From positions 292,001 through 356,000 of the forward strand of contig JAOTON010000330.1 of assembly GCA_034440635.1 (NCBI GenBank): DNA of 64,000 nucleotides. The letters run 5' to 3'. Both the position numbers and the translations under genes were made by a program. The DNA comes from Lepas anatifera (lineage: Eukaryota; Arthropoda; Thecostraca; Lepadidae). Positions 10,934-22,046 of this stretch are shown piece after piece (within the stretch, counting starts at the first letter, position 1; each line of letters begins with the position of its first letter). The notes beneath the pieces were generated by a model that made no database searches, had not been told where the DNA came from, and saw only the letters and a program-made list of their open reading frames with translations.

Positions 10934-11599
10934 GCATGATGTTAAACCTGAGTCTACCTCTTCACTCGGGTAATCAGACATGAAGTTATTGGAGGTAAGT
11001 CGTTTTGAGTACGAAGAAATTATCTTCTGCGGGAAATGATTAGCAATTATTTCCCGGTGTTGAATCCATGAACTCTTTAATCAGGAAATTTCCAAAGAAA
11101 CGAAAAAAAGAATACAGATACAAGGGATATGGTAGTGTGTCCCGAACGCCTCTATTCCGTCGACAGATCCTGTTGAGATCCAGCTACTTTCTTACCCTTG
11201 CTATCTTGTAAACGAGCAAATTACCAAGACAAAAGGCGTCCAAGATCGCCTTGGCTCAATCTGTTATTGTTATTTTCAGTGTTTCATGCCTATTTTTCTT
11301 TTTGGGATTATGCTCATCAATTTCTGTCATTACCCTTGTTTGTCTGGTTTCCTACGAAAATATTATAAAGCTGCTTCTTTCAGAATATTTAGGAATGTAG
11401 TTATTGGTGTTAAGCTAATAGATTAAGAATTGACTAAAGTGGGAAATTCCCTGTTCGATTTGCTCTCATGGTAAAATTAGATTAATTTTTGTCTTTTCTT
11501 CAATAATGGTGCCTGATCGACATGTTTCAATTTGTCCTTTTTTAGTACGCAATAGGGGTAGGTACATTTTTTCCGAGGCATATGTTTCGACAATTTTTA

Positions 11600-12830
11600 T
11601 TTGAGCTCTGGAGCCACCTAAGATGAACACTTGGCGGCACTCGCAAAGCTAATTTTCGGCCACTTTCCCGATTAGATCTCAGGGGGGTCTCTGAGACCGA
11701 TTCACGGCACCTCTTGATTAAAACTGGGGGCCCCTGAGAATCTCTCGGGCTCCTGAGATTAGTTATCGACAGCACCTCTGAGACTAATTATTGGGCCCCC
11801 CAGGTTTACTCTGGAGGGGAGGGGGGGCTGAGACTGACTATCGTGACCATCCAGATTAGCTATTGGGGTCCCCTGAGAATGTCTTTGGGGTGGGGAGGGG
11901 GGCTGGGAATGACTTCCGACAGCCCTCTGAGACTTACTCTAGGGCGCCCCTGAGACAAACACCCGGGGGGGGGTGGAATCACCTCTGAGACTGAGTCTTT
12001 GGCGTTCCTGAGACTGACTCTCGGAGGCTCCAGATTAGATCTCGCGGGCCTAATGCTAACTCCGGGCCTGTGAGACCAAAACTCGGGAGCACCTCTGGAG
12101 TTTACTCTCAGAACCCCGAGATTAACTCTCGGATGTCTCTGAGACTGACAACCGGGAGCCCTCTGAGACTAACTTTTGGGTGCTCCCTGAGATTGACTCT
12201 CGGGGCCGCTTATACCAAAACTCGGCGGGGGGGGGCACAGCCTGAGGCTAAATCTCGAGGGCTCCCAAAATTACCCCTCTGGGGCCCCTGAAACCAGCAC
12301 TCTGCGGATCAAATTAGACTAACTCTCGGACCCCCCGATTAACTTTCGGGGCCACCTGAAACAAAATATTGACTCCTGAGAGAGAAGCCCGTGAGACTAT
12401 GGGGGCCCCCTGAGACCGACTCTTATGGTGCTCTGAGACTGACTCTTGGGGTTCTCTGAGACAGACTCTCACGGGGACCCCGAGACCGAATCTCGGGGTC
12501 CCCTAAGACAGACTCTTGGGGTCCCCTTGACCGACTCTTGGGGTTCTCTGAGACTGACTCTCAGGGCCCCCCTGAAATAGACTGTTGCAGGGCCCTGAAA
12601 ACCACTCTCTGGGGGCCCCTGAGACTAGCTCAGCCCCCCTCCCTTGCCCTGATACCGACTTTTGGGGTCCCTGAGACCAACCCTCAGTTGCCCCCGAAAT
12701 CTACTTTCGGGGGGCCTTGAGACCGACTCTCAGGGCGGGGGCCATGAGGCCGACTCGGTACGCCCTGAGAACGAACCTTCAGGGGCCCCTGAGACTGACT
12801 CTGGGGGCCCCGTGATCAGAGAACCCTTTG
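11600..12830 (+). repeat. Degenerate G/C-rich array, type 1a
   Basis: Units of about 23 bases around CTGAGACTGACTCTCGGGGG and CCC, strongly diverged and with variable G/C runs. Several apparent open frames on both strands come only from the repeat period. Confidence 0.8.
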
Positions 12831-12959
12831 CAGTGGTTCAGATTGGCCCAAGGGGTGGGGGTCTGCGGCGGCCTAGGGCCCCCTTGGCTACACCACTGCA
12901 TCCACACTTTCGGGGGCCCTCCGAAATCACCATTTGGAGGCCCCTAAAATAATTGCTCC

Positions 12960-14090
12960 CCATAGATCAATACTTCGGAGCCCCTTGATACTGATGCCCG
13001 GGGGTCCTAAGACCAAGCTCGGGGTCCCACTTAGATCAGGCTCAGGGGCACCCTTATACCCATGCTCGCGCTTTTCCCAGGAGTAACTCGGCACCGATGT
13101 TCCGGGGCCCTCAAGATCAATATTTCGAGCCCCTCCCCCGAGACGAATGCTCGGTACTCTGGAACCACTCGTTGCCGATGCTAGGGGGTCCTGAACCCAG
13201 GTCTGGGAGCCCCTGGGATCAAACTGGTCTCATGAGGCCAATGCTCGTGCCTCACTCATGAGTCCCTCGATATCAATAGTCGGGGGCACCCCGAGGGGGG
13301 CCCTGAACCCCTGAGACCAAGCTCGGGGGTCCCCTGAGACCAAGTTCGGGCGTTCCCTGAGTCTAAGCTCGGAGGGCCCCTGACACCGAGCTCGGGGCTC
13401 CTGAGACAAAGCTCGGGGGGCGCTGATACCAAGCTCGGTGGCCCCCTGAGACCAAGGTCAAGGCCCCCGAAACCAATGCTTGTGTTTTCCAGTGCGTACG
13501 GTCAGCCTTATGCATCAGATCCCTCGGATGCCCCCTGAGACCAAGCTCGAGGGCCCCTGACACTAAGCTCGGGGAGAAGGGGCCTGAAACCAAGTTTGGG
13601 GTATCCCTGAGACCAAGCTCTGGGATCCCCCTGAGACCAAGCTCGGGGGTTATCTGAGACCAAGCTCGGAGGGCTCCTTGACACCAAGCTCGGGGGCCCC
13701 TGAGACCAAGCTCGTAGGCCCTGAGACCAAACTCGAAGGGCACCCTAAGACCGAGCTCGGGAGCTCCCTGAGACCAAGCTCGGAGGGCCCCCAGACACCA
13801 TGCTCGGGGCCCCTGAGACCAAGCTCTGGGGCCCCTGAGACCAAAATCCAAAGGCCCGTGAGACCAAGATCGAAATGCCCGTGAGACCGAGCTAGGGGGG
13901 ATGGGCCCTGAGACCAAGCTCGGGGGCCCTGAGGCTAAGCTCGGGACCCCCTGAGACTGAGCACAGGGGTCCCCCAATATCAATATTTGGTACTCCGGAG
14001 CCCTCGATACCGATTATCGGGGGCCTCCTGAGACCAAGCTCGGGAGCCCCCCGCCCCCCGAGACCAAGCACAGGGCCCCCGAGACCAATT
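12960..14090 (+). repeat. Degenerate G/C-rich array, type 1b
   Basis: Units of about 22-23 bases around CTGAGACCAAGCTCGGGGGC. The same unit in the opposite orientation fills 38750-39705. An interrupted segment (GTGTTTTCCAGTGCGTA near 13480 and GTGTTTTTAGTGCATAA near 14090) marks a repeated border. The 200-codon minus-strand open frame here is a repeat artefact (GLRGPRAWSQ periods). Confidence 0.8.
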
Positions 14091-14104
14091 TTTGTGTTTT
14101 TAGT

Positions 14105-14690
14105 GCATAAGGTAAGCCCAATGGGGTCCCAGACTATCTCAGGGCCCTCAGTTCAATACAGAGGCCCATATTGGCTCTGATGACCAGATAAGCTTAAGGG
14201 CCCTGATCATCCAGGGGCCCCTTGTCGGTATATTTGGGGTTTCAGAACAGTTCAGGGTTTCAATTAAAGCTTATAACCCAATTTCAGAGCAGGGGCCCTA
14301 TTCCTGTATAGGGGTCTCAGATAAGTTTAGGGTCTTCTGTGCATCACAGGGAATCCAGATTAGTTCAAGGGACAATATTAACTTTACGGTCCCAGCTCAG
14401 CTCAGGGGCCCCCCAGGTCGGTGGATACAGGTTCTGGCCAACTCACGGGGCCCTGTTCAAGGTTACGGCTCCAAGCTCAGTTTAGGCATCCTAGAACAGT
14501 CCATGCTGCCCAAACCATCTCAGGGGCGCTCAGTTCAGCTCAAAGGGCCCAGATTAGCTCGTATGGCATCAGAGGCCAGTTCAGGGGCCCTGAGAAGCTC
14601 AAGGGACGTTAAAATAAACTCATAGGACCTCAACTTAGTTTAGGGGCACAGGTAAGTTTAACAGGGTTCCGGGGCAAGCTATCAGGCCAG
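14105..14690 (+). repeat. Type-2 G/C-rich array, right part
   Basis: It resumes the array seen at 9140-9720, with the same blocks such as GTTCAAGGTTACGG and CATCCTAGAACAGT. It leads into the right end of the host hAT. Confidence 0.7.
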
Positions 14691-14820
14691 TTTGAGTTTC
14701 TTGCTTGATATTACAGTTGTTGATATTCTTATCCCCTTTGCGGGGGGCCCATCACAGAAAAGTGGGGGGGGGGGCATTGGCCCCCTGGCCCCCCCCGGTT
14801 CCTAAGCCTATGCGTTGAGG

Positions 14821-15155
14821 TAACACCTTACTGGTGCCGTGGCCTGGCGGCTCAGACGTACAATGTACTTTATCTATGAGAATCTGGGACCTTTCCAGTA
14901 CGCTTTGAACTTAAAATTAACTTCCGATTGAAAATGTTGAAAGCTATGGTATCATTCTATTGTGTTCCATTGTATACGTCAACCGGTTCATGAAAGTACC
15001 ATTCAGCAATATGAATCGGTAAACTATCATTTAACCAACGATGTTTGAAAATTAGAGATTTACACATTCTAGGAAATAAATAAAAAGCAACAAAAATTCA
15101 TAGGTTCATTACTCGAACCTAAGGCGCGAACACTAATTCACAACGTATACTATGA
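14821..15155 (+). other. Intron 7 sequence between two insertions
   Basis: It begins with the displaced splice-donor sequence (G then TAACA at 14820) and is ordinary AT-rich intron DNA with no coding signal. Confidence 0.55.
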
Positions 15156-16204
15156 TTAACACGCGCATTGACGGGAGGCGGGTACCCACCCCCCCTCGGG
15201 TTTTTCGAAGAGAGCAGAAAAACGGCAGCGCATAGCGCCGCCGTACTTGACATACTTTCTCCCTCATCATTTTTACAACTTCTGTGAAAATTTTAAGGTT
15301 AGGTCATCTCAGGTCAGGTCACCAGTACAGGTCAAGGGGCCTGACCTCAAAAAAAGTTTAAGATAGCATAAGTCGGAGCAGGGTGAACTTATCAGATTGA
15401 AACTCATATCACATTATGGGCCCACCGAGTTCTCTGAAATATGTTCCGGCATTTTTATATCGACGACCTAAGGTCAGGTACCAGGCATGACCTCTACATT
15501 GGAACGGATGGTGATAGAGCGTTTCTTTTAGCTGCATTAGACTCGCCTTGTCTTTGCAGTTCTAATGATAGGAGTTTTATATAATTTGACCCTGACCTGA
15601 CCTCAGGTCAGGACAAATCCTTGATTTGACCTAGCAAGATCAAATTATATATCATTCGATTCGGCTTGCTGCGAGGATTCATTTAGTTCAAGTCGTTTTG
15701 CTCTATCTTTACCTGTTCAGATGTAACGACCGAAAAACTTAATTTAAATGTTATCCCACTGACGGCATGCTTACCTCTCGTGACCTTAAATGTGACCTGA
15801 CAAAAAATGGTTCAAAAATTTTAGATAGAGAAGTGGATGGGCTACCCAACGCCGTTTACCGTTTTTCGCTACCTACCGTGGTTCTCGAGATCTTAGGGGG
15901 GCGGGTACCCGCCCCCCGTCAAAGCGAAGGTTGCGCTGCCGTTTTTTGTGACGCCTGAAAAACCCGAGGGGGTGTTCCAACACCCCCTACCGGGGCGAGG
16001 GTTCATATTTTGTAAGTGATGTCACCCAACTAGGCCTGGTGACCTGACCCGAGGAACCCAAACTTATATATTTCAGGCAAGTTGCAAAATTGATCATTGA
16101 TAATTTGTGCAAAATACAGTGCGGGAATCGCGTCGCCGTTTTTCCGTGCTGCTGGAAAAATCTGAGGGTGGTTCTGAAGAACCCTCACTAGGTCGAGGGT
16201 TATG
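15156..16204. mobile_element. TTAA element, chimeric right end
   Basis: It starts TTAACACGCGCATTGACGGG like the copies at 25657 and 41934 and shares their interior. The right side carries three successive end modules: a GGGCGGGTACCCGCCC palindrome (15896-15917); a GGGGGTGTT/AACACCCCC hairpin (15968-15987) leading to GGCGAGGGTTCA; and a GAGGGTGGTTCT/AGAACCCTC hairpin (16164-16186) leading to GTCGAGGGTTAT. The final TTAA has decayed to TTAT. It is dense in AGGTCA motifs. It lies in intron 7 of the THAP gene, 110 bases before the last acceptor. Confidence 0.7.
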
Positions 16205-16312
16205 CACAGTCCGCGTCCTCGCCATCGCTGAAACGCCACCACCAGCCATTGCAACCGTGTCGAGTATCCGTACCGCTTCTGTTTTACACTTGAGTTTAAT
16301 TGTGTGTTGCAG

Positions 16313-17527
16313 GTTGCTGGCCAGGCACGGCAGAGGTTGCGCCCGGCTGTGCAGCTGCTCAGCGCGACGTCGGCTCTGGCGTTGGAGCGCTACCTAGGGA
16401 AAAAGGAGGAGGCGCACTTCTTCCGCACCCTGGACTCCGGGTTCGATGTCTTGAACGCGGGCCACCGGACTGACGCCAAGCCATTTCGGCGTGGCTACAG
16501 CGGCACCGAAGACCAGGAGCACGCACTGTCTTGCCTCGGCATGGAGATCAAGGGGCTGAGGGTTGGTGGTGCTCCCCATCTCTACCCTTTTCAGAAGGGA
16601 ATGCTGGTTTCCATCAAATCGGTTCGCGGCCTGCTGACGGATTTAAAACAGAAGCTGGGCCCTGACACCTACCTTCTGACAAGGCGCCTCTCCCAGGATA
16701 GGCTGGAATCCTTTTTCAGCCTCATGCGAAGTGGAGCCGGCGCAAACCTGAACCCCACGCCAGCAGAAGCCAATACCCGCATCCGACTCCTGTCGATCCT
16801 GATAGTGACACGCCGAGGTGTGAACCCACTCGAAGGAGCAAACGAAGAGACGACGGAGGCAGCCGAGGACCTGCAGCAGCTCATCTGTGAAGATGCAGCA
16901 GGACGTCCCAGTGAAGACACCGCTGAAGCGGCTATAGCCGAAACCATAACGTTGCTCGCTGAAGCGGAGCAGGGCACTGCTGCTCTCCCCGTCGAGAGCA
17001 CGCCTCCTGGTGTCGACCTGGAGACAGGCGTATCGGCCACCACTAGTGCCATGGCCTACATGGCCGGATATGTGGCCAAGGGTAGCCGCAGCCTGGGCCA
17101 GCCATCAGGTTCTTCAGACCAACTCAATGAGCCTGTGGAGGCCGTTTGGACCAGGCTCAGAAGCATGGGGGACCTCACCATCCCGACTGCTCAGTTCATG
17201 GCCAAGTTCGAGCAGTTGGAGCAGGATTTCTGCTCTCATCACGCCCTTCACCCTGACCAGCTCAGCCGCCAGCCGCGAGTTATACATGATGTCACGCAGA
17301 TCCTCAGCAGCAAACACCAAAACCTCCCCAAGAACGTCATCCATCAGTTCACCCGCACTAGGACATTCATTCGTCTGCGGCACATCAACCAGCGCAAACG
17401 CCTAGAATCGATAAAAAACGAGAACAACGCAAAAGAAAATCATTCGCTCAGTAAGCGAAAACAAAGGGCCGTAATGGCCCTGATTGGTGCCAACACTACC
17501 GCGTGTCGAACCCGATTGTGCCATTGA
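16313..17527 (+). CDS. THAP gene exon 8, C-terminal transposase domain
   Basis: The acceptor is GTGTGTTGCAG. The exon runs 404 codons to a TGA with no break. It opens with VAGQARQRLRPAVQLLS, continues through GFDVLNAG and a hydrophobic/aromatic insertion-domain segment, then has LSQDRLESFFSLMR and NPTPAEANTRIRL. The Q-D-x-L-E motif has the Asp/Glu spacing of the third catalytic residue group of P transposases. MAYMAGYVAKGS follows, then a basic tail (RKRLESIKNENNAKE, SKRKQRAVM). This is the best-preserved exon of the locus and continues phase from exon 7. Confidence 0.88.
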   Translation, partial: VAGQARQRLRPAVQLLSATSALALERYLGKKEEAHFFRTLDSGFDVLNAGHRTDAKPFRRGYSGTEDQEHALSCLGMEIKGLRVGGAPHLYPFQKGMLVSIKSVRGLLTDLKQKLGPDTYLLTRRLSQDRLESFFSLMRSGAGANLNPTPAEANTRIRLLSILIVTRRGVNPLEGANEETTEAAEDLQQLICEDAAGRPSEDTAEAAIAETITLLAEAEQGTAALPVESTPPGVDLETGVSATTSAMAYMAGYVAKGSRSLGQPSGSSDQLNEPVEAVWTRLRSMGDLTIPTAQFMAKFEQLEQDFCSHHALHPDQLSRQPRVIHDVTQILSSKHQNLPKNVIHQFTRTRTFIRLRHINQRKRLESIKNENNAKENHSLSKRKQRAVMALIGANTTACRTRLCH

Positions 17528-20500
17528 GTTCGGATGCATGAGTGTGTGTGTGTTGTTTTAATGAGCCGCAATGTGGTGATTTTAATCAGAGGCGGATGCA
17601 AGCTGTGATGTATGAATGCATGTCTATTGTAAGTGCTGTTGGCAGTTTGATAATTTGATGGTCTGATTAGCTTCAGTTGGCACCTCTACGTGCCGAGGTT
17701 CGAGTTAGTCGGTACGTTACTTCAAGGTGGTGTCTTTGGATGGTTCAGCTCTGGTTTTGGGTTATACACGAGAGAATTTATTTCTGTGCCATTTGCGATG
17801 AACTCATTGGTCTCTGCAACATTACTTAACGTCGGATGTCGTCGTTGACTGTATGAGGGCCTCCGTATGCAATTTTCCAGTGTTTGATGACATTCATTCG
17901 TGCAGAAACGGCGGAAATAAACCCGGCACGTTGAGACGCAGCCTCTATATGGAGTTTGGAAGTGACGCGGCAGCTACATATATGGACTCAATGGTGTCAT
18001 TGACAACACTTGCGACAATTTTATCCACGTTATGGCTATTTGATGAGCTCTATCGCATATCAAAACAACAAGGGTCTTTTGGCTTTGTTTCGAAAACATG
18101 AAGCTGTGTTCCCCATTCGGCAATTGTCTGGTTTAATCAGAGGCAGATCCAGGATCTCTAATGAGGGGAGAGGGAGAGGTACATGCTCAGGGGCGACATC
18201 CGAAATGGTTGCTATGATATTTAACTACACTGTACCTGATCTGTGCAACACAAGGCATAAACAATGGTATGATCATGCTGTCAATTCACAAAATAAACCC
18301 ATTGCTTTCAAGTAACACTCAACAGAGAAAACGAAAACTGAAATCTCGAGACTACCATAAAAGATGTCCGATTATTTATTAAGGTGACATAAAACCATGC
18401 ATACTATCTTACAATCCAATCTGAGACATCCAGAAACAAGCAAAAAAACAATAAGAAAGCAGACAAAAAAGAACAGCCTATTGGCTACACAATACACGCA
18501 ATGTCACAGTAATGCAAGCTGGCTCAAAGAAGTGCTGTCCATAGCATATTCCAGGCAGATAAGAAAGATGAGTTTATTACTCCTGCAAATATGATTAAAT
18601 CTGCCTAACAGTATGCAATTCTAAAGTTATAAAATGGTAAGCCTACATCACATATAGGGGAAAATCTAGGTAAATATGAGTTTTTCCTTACAATACAAAG
18701 TGCCTACCCCATGTGAAAGAAGTAAGTGAGAATCACAGAAAAACAAGGCTGATAAATAGCAAACTTTGCTATACACTATGCCGCCAGATAGTACAGGTTG
18801 TTATCACACTGAACGCCACAGGCCTCGACATGTTTGAGCACCATTCTCTATAACACTGTTCATTGGCAATATCACCCATATAATTAAGTTGAAACTAATG
18901 AGGAGTTTGTGAGCACACTAGTAAACCAAATGATTCCTAAGCAGGAGGCTTAGGAATCTTTTGGGCTTTTTCTACGAGGGTTTCCACGTGCAGACGCATT
19001 ATGCAGGATGCAGATGCATCACTCATCTTGAAACAAACTGTGGAACTGTGGAGTACTTGAAACTGTGGAGTTATCGCATCTGTTCACCTCATACCCTGCC
19101 AGCGTTTTACCAGTCACCTGCTCGCATTGTGTGTGATCCATTTCTACCTGTGTTATGAATACATGTATGGACTGAGGGTTTTTTTAAGAATTACCCAAGA
19201 TAAATGATGCAAAAGGATGTATCATGTGAGTCATTGCAGTCATAATTACATACTAGGCAATAGTACTAAATTTGTTACATTTCTTTACATAATTTATCTT
19301 AGGTATATTTCAAGGCCTATAGATATTTCCTGAAAAATTTTGATACAAAAAAACTCATATTTTTGCAAAAGGGATTCCAGCAGCCCCAATACAGACACCT
19401 AAATATATTTTTCAACATCTTCCTCTGCATCTTCCTCACAACTCTGCAAAACCATATAAGGATTTTGAGGCTAGAATTAAGAAATTCAAGCCATTTTCAT
19501 ATATTTCACACGAAGATCAGACCAAAAAACACAGATGGGTACATTCATCAACAGTTGTCTGCAGACAGGACTACCAGGTGTAGCATGATCTATTGTAATT
19601 AAGCACTCGCGTGGCACAGCCCAGCATAACACAACTGGATGAGATGGGCATTGAAGTGGTTTGTATCATAAAAAAAAGAAAAAAGACAGGGAAAGGGAAA
19701 ATAAAAAAGGAAAAACAGTAAATAAATTCATGGGTTAGGGTTTGTTCACAGCCTGTGCATCAGCTTCAAGTTCACTGACTTTAACACACTGTAAGACACA
19801 GGCGTAATATCCTATTTGTGCCATCAGCTTTGGTGTCTCCACTCAAATAGGTCAAGGTTCTTGTGGTGGTTTATCACCCTGAATCAAAGTTGATGGGGTT
19901 GTATGCTGTCAATTGGTCGTCCTCTGGGGCTGGATACCTGAAAGACAACAAAATTCAATTTATTGAAGCTGCCTAACATCAATCTTAATTATTTGAGGCA
20001 AAGGTTAATTATTTCCATATACCTAGGTCGAGGTAAGTCCTCAACTTACACTGCCCTTCAAAATTGGTTTCTGCGGTCTCCACTGCCATGGCGAGGTTCT
20101 CTTATAATGTCGTCACCGTAGATAGATTTAAGATGGAAGGATAAATATGTGTACCGCGACCACGCGCCAATCTTTTAATAATTATTTCCGTCGGACGCAT
20201 TATTTTAAAATACCAGCGAGTGGTGAGTATGCTCTCTCATAACTCGAGCTGCATTTGCCGCATTGTTGTTACTTAGGTGATATGGTACCTATATGGTATC
20301 AGTGGTGGAAAAGGATCCTTTACCATCGGAGAGGGAGACCTATACGCGGCTTTGCACAACTTTCTTTGAATGTCCTTATTTTTAGGAAAAATGCAAAATA
20401 TTATCCTCCAAGGGCCTTTCCTGAGAAAAACTTTGATGTAGAATTGTTTTTGAAACCAAATATAGTCTCTTTGATTCATACTGTACCTGTGAGAGCCGGC

Positions 20501-20608
20501 TGAAATTGATCAATTTTAACATGGGACCTATTGGGTGAAGGAAAGCTTTGTCGCCAACGTGACGTCACGGTAAAGGCGGCTCCTGATTCGTGGTTGGGGA
20601 CTGGCAGC
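17528..20608. other. Non-coding flank
   Basis: I find no supported gene or RNA in these 3 kb. Two CAGAGGCGGAT/CAGAGGCAGATCC motifs (about 17589 and 18139) look like stray hAT-type ends but have no partners that I can find. The rest is AT-rich and featureless. Confidence 0.4.
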
Positions 20609-20879
20609 CAGAGGTGGAAAACCCCACCAACTCGCCAACCAAGGATAGCGACAGCCCCTGAACATTGAAATCATAAAGTGCGACAGAAAATATCTATACA
20701 AAACTACAGCGTTTACGCAGGTGGCCGAATTACTCATAAGTATGTGTGATTTTCAGTAAACCTCATTGTGAATTCAGGAATGGTATTGGCTGGTTGTTTT
20801 GTACCAATATAGGCACTACTTGTCGCATTATGTGTGCTTTAGTAATTTCCTATATGTAAAAAATTAAAGCGACAGCTTT

Positions 20880-21886
20880 CAGTGTTAGACATTTGGTTGG
20901 CGACAGGTTTGAGGTTTTTTCCTCCCCTGCTGGCAGCTACAGTCAGCTCCATGACCTGCGTGTGGCAGGCGAAGTGCTCTACCTCCATGGGCCTCCCCAT
21001 GAACCCTGAGATCTTGGACTTGATCAAGCTGCAGGTGATGATAGGTTTGGTGACTCCGTACCAGTCAAGCATCTTTTTGAGAGTGGTCATCTCTGTGTTG
21101 ACGTTGGGCAGGGTTCGTTGCTGGAGGGAGGTGTTCCCCACCTCCTACTCCCCTCTGATGGAGATGATCTTGTGGAAGGCGGCCCTCCTCTCCTTCTCAC
21201 TGCAGAGCAAGTCATGGTCATCAGGATCTCCCCGGAGTGGGCGAACCATTCAGAGGAGCACACGGTCGGCATGACAGTCAATTGCACCCTCTAGGGCTGG
21301 ATCCTGAGGCATGAGAGCTAACATAGGACGTTTCTGGGACCGTCTACCAAGTTTTTGCGAATTTTCATCTGGAGTCAGTAGGGAAATTGGAACTCGGTAG
21401 GAGATCGTCGATATCATTACCGAGCCTTATTTTCCCTACTGGCTACATGTGTAGACCAGCAACGACTGGCTGGACGGCCTTCGGAACGTCATGTTCGAGC
21501 TCTCCTGCCTTCGTACCCAGCCCAAGGTGGTGCAGTTGAATGTCATGCCCGCCGTGTGCTCCTCTGCAATGTATGTTCACACCGAGGCGGGGCGGTCCTG
21601 ATGACCATGCTCTGCAGCGAGGAGGAGGAAGTTCGTCTTTGTCGAAATTATCTCCATCAGAGGAGAGCAGGAGTAGGGGAACACCTCCCTCAGGCTGCGG
21701 ACCATGTCCTGCCTTAACACACAGGGGTCTGCCCTCAAGAATATAATCTACCGGGAGGTCACCATCGAGTTTATCATGGCCTGCAGCTTGATCAAGTGCA
21801 AGTCATTAGAGTTCATGGGGAAGCACATGAAGGTAGAGTACTTCCCCTGCCACCCACACATAGGCCATAGAGAGAGATGTAAATAA
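20880..21886. repeat. Coding inverted repeat (palindrome)
   Basis: Arms at about 20930-21300 and 21520-21880 are diverged inverted copies around a spacer of about 220 bases. The left arm codes on the minus strand (TTLKKMLDWYGVTKPI, ITCSLIKSK, then PMEVEHFACHTQVMELTV). The right arm codes on the plus strand (MACSLIKCKSLEFMG, then MKVEYFPCHPH). The shared V-E-x-F-x-C-H-T/P motif shows both derive from one protein. I recall similar C-H-T-Q segments in repeated arthropod proteins but cannot assign the family. Both arms contain stops or shifts. Confidence 0.65.
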
Positions 21887-22046
21887 GTGACAGCTGGAGC
21901 CAGTTCAGCCTGTAATGCTGAGGGGAGGGACTGATTCATCCGGCGAAGGGTATAACACATCGAAGTGGTGCTCAGGATCAACTGCAAGCTGGACCTCCTC
22001 GGCATAATAACAATAATTTTTGGGGCTTATCGACGCACCAACTGCC

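Larger units (their letters stand above)
9721..12898. mobile_element. TIR-bounded element nested in the type-2 array (copy A)
   Basis: The left end CAGTGGCCTACCCAGGATTC and the right end, complement CAGTGGTGTAGCCAAGG, are of the CAGTGGCGTAGCC kind. Bases 9721-11590 match 51480-52478 in reverse (copy B), apart from a LINE inserted at 10043-10933. I could not find a convincing 8-bp target duplication, so the right border is uncertain. The 3' part is a type-1 tandem array. Confidence 0.55.
7606..14812. mobile_element. Large non-autonomous hAT at a splice donor, with nested insertions
   Basis: A perfect 8-bp duplication CGTTGAGG flanks it (7598-7605 and 14813-14820). The left end is CAGGGGCGTAGGAACGG and the complement of the right end is CATAGGCTTAGGAACCGG. 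These resemble the ends of the TTF-hAT at 55246-63925, which could supply transposase. Inside are a tRNA-like segment, an internal copy of the right end (to 9139), a G/C-rich tandem array (9140-9720 and 14105-14690), another TIR-bounded element (9721-12898), a LINE fragment and a second array type. No transposase gene is present. A truncated reverse-oriented relative of its first 1.2 kb is at 22047-22843. Confidence 0.85.
1060..17527 (+). pseudogene. THAP-domain P-element-type transposase gene (whole locus)
   Basis: Eight exons can be laid end to end: 1060-1228 plus 3014-3155 (one exon split by a hAT), then 4009-4098, 4586-4766, 5273-5474, 5685-5797, 6060-6319, 7419-7604 and 16313-17527. All introns are GT..AG and every junction keeps phase. 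The product would be about 850 residues, the size class of Drosophila P transposase and THAP9. Domain order is THAP finger, basic linker, coiled coil, helix-turn-helix-like region, then a split RNase H-like DDE core with an insertion domain and C-terminal region, which is the P-superfamily order. Damage: a hAT inside exon 1, a hAT at the exon-7 splice donor, and a one-base frameshift near 7505. It may be a P-type transposon or a host THAP9-like gene. I saw no P terminal repeats, so I cannot decide. Confidence 0.8.

Noticed and set aside
9713..12906. 8-bp target duplication around copy A (TCAGAACA versus CATCCACA)
   Set aside because: Too few matches, so the right border of copy A remains open.
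13363..13983. 206-codon minus-strand frame with GLRGPRAWSQ-type periods
   Set aside because: It follows the 23-bp type-1b array. The unit is not a multiple of three and the peptide repeats only mirror the DNA.
9140..14690. Tandem arrays as a CRISPR
   Set aside because: Units are contiguous, degenerate and spacerless, and the genome is eukaryotic.
19376..19383. TCCAGCAG as left target duplication for the hAT end at 22843
   Set aside because: No terminal repeat follows it, and one random 8-mer match is expected in 64 kb.
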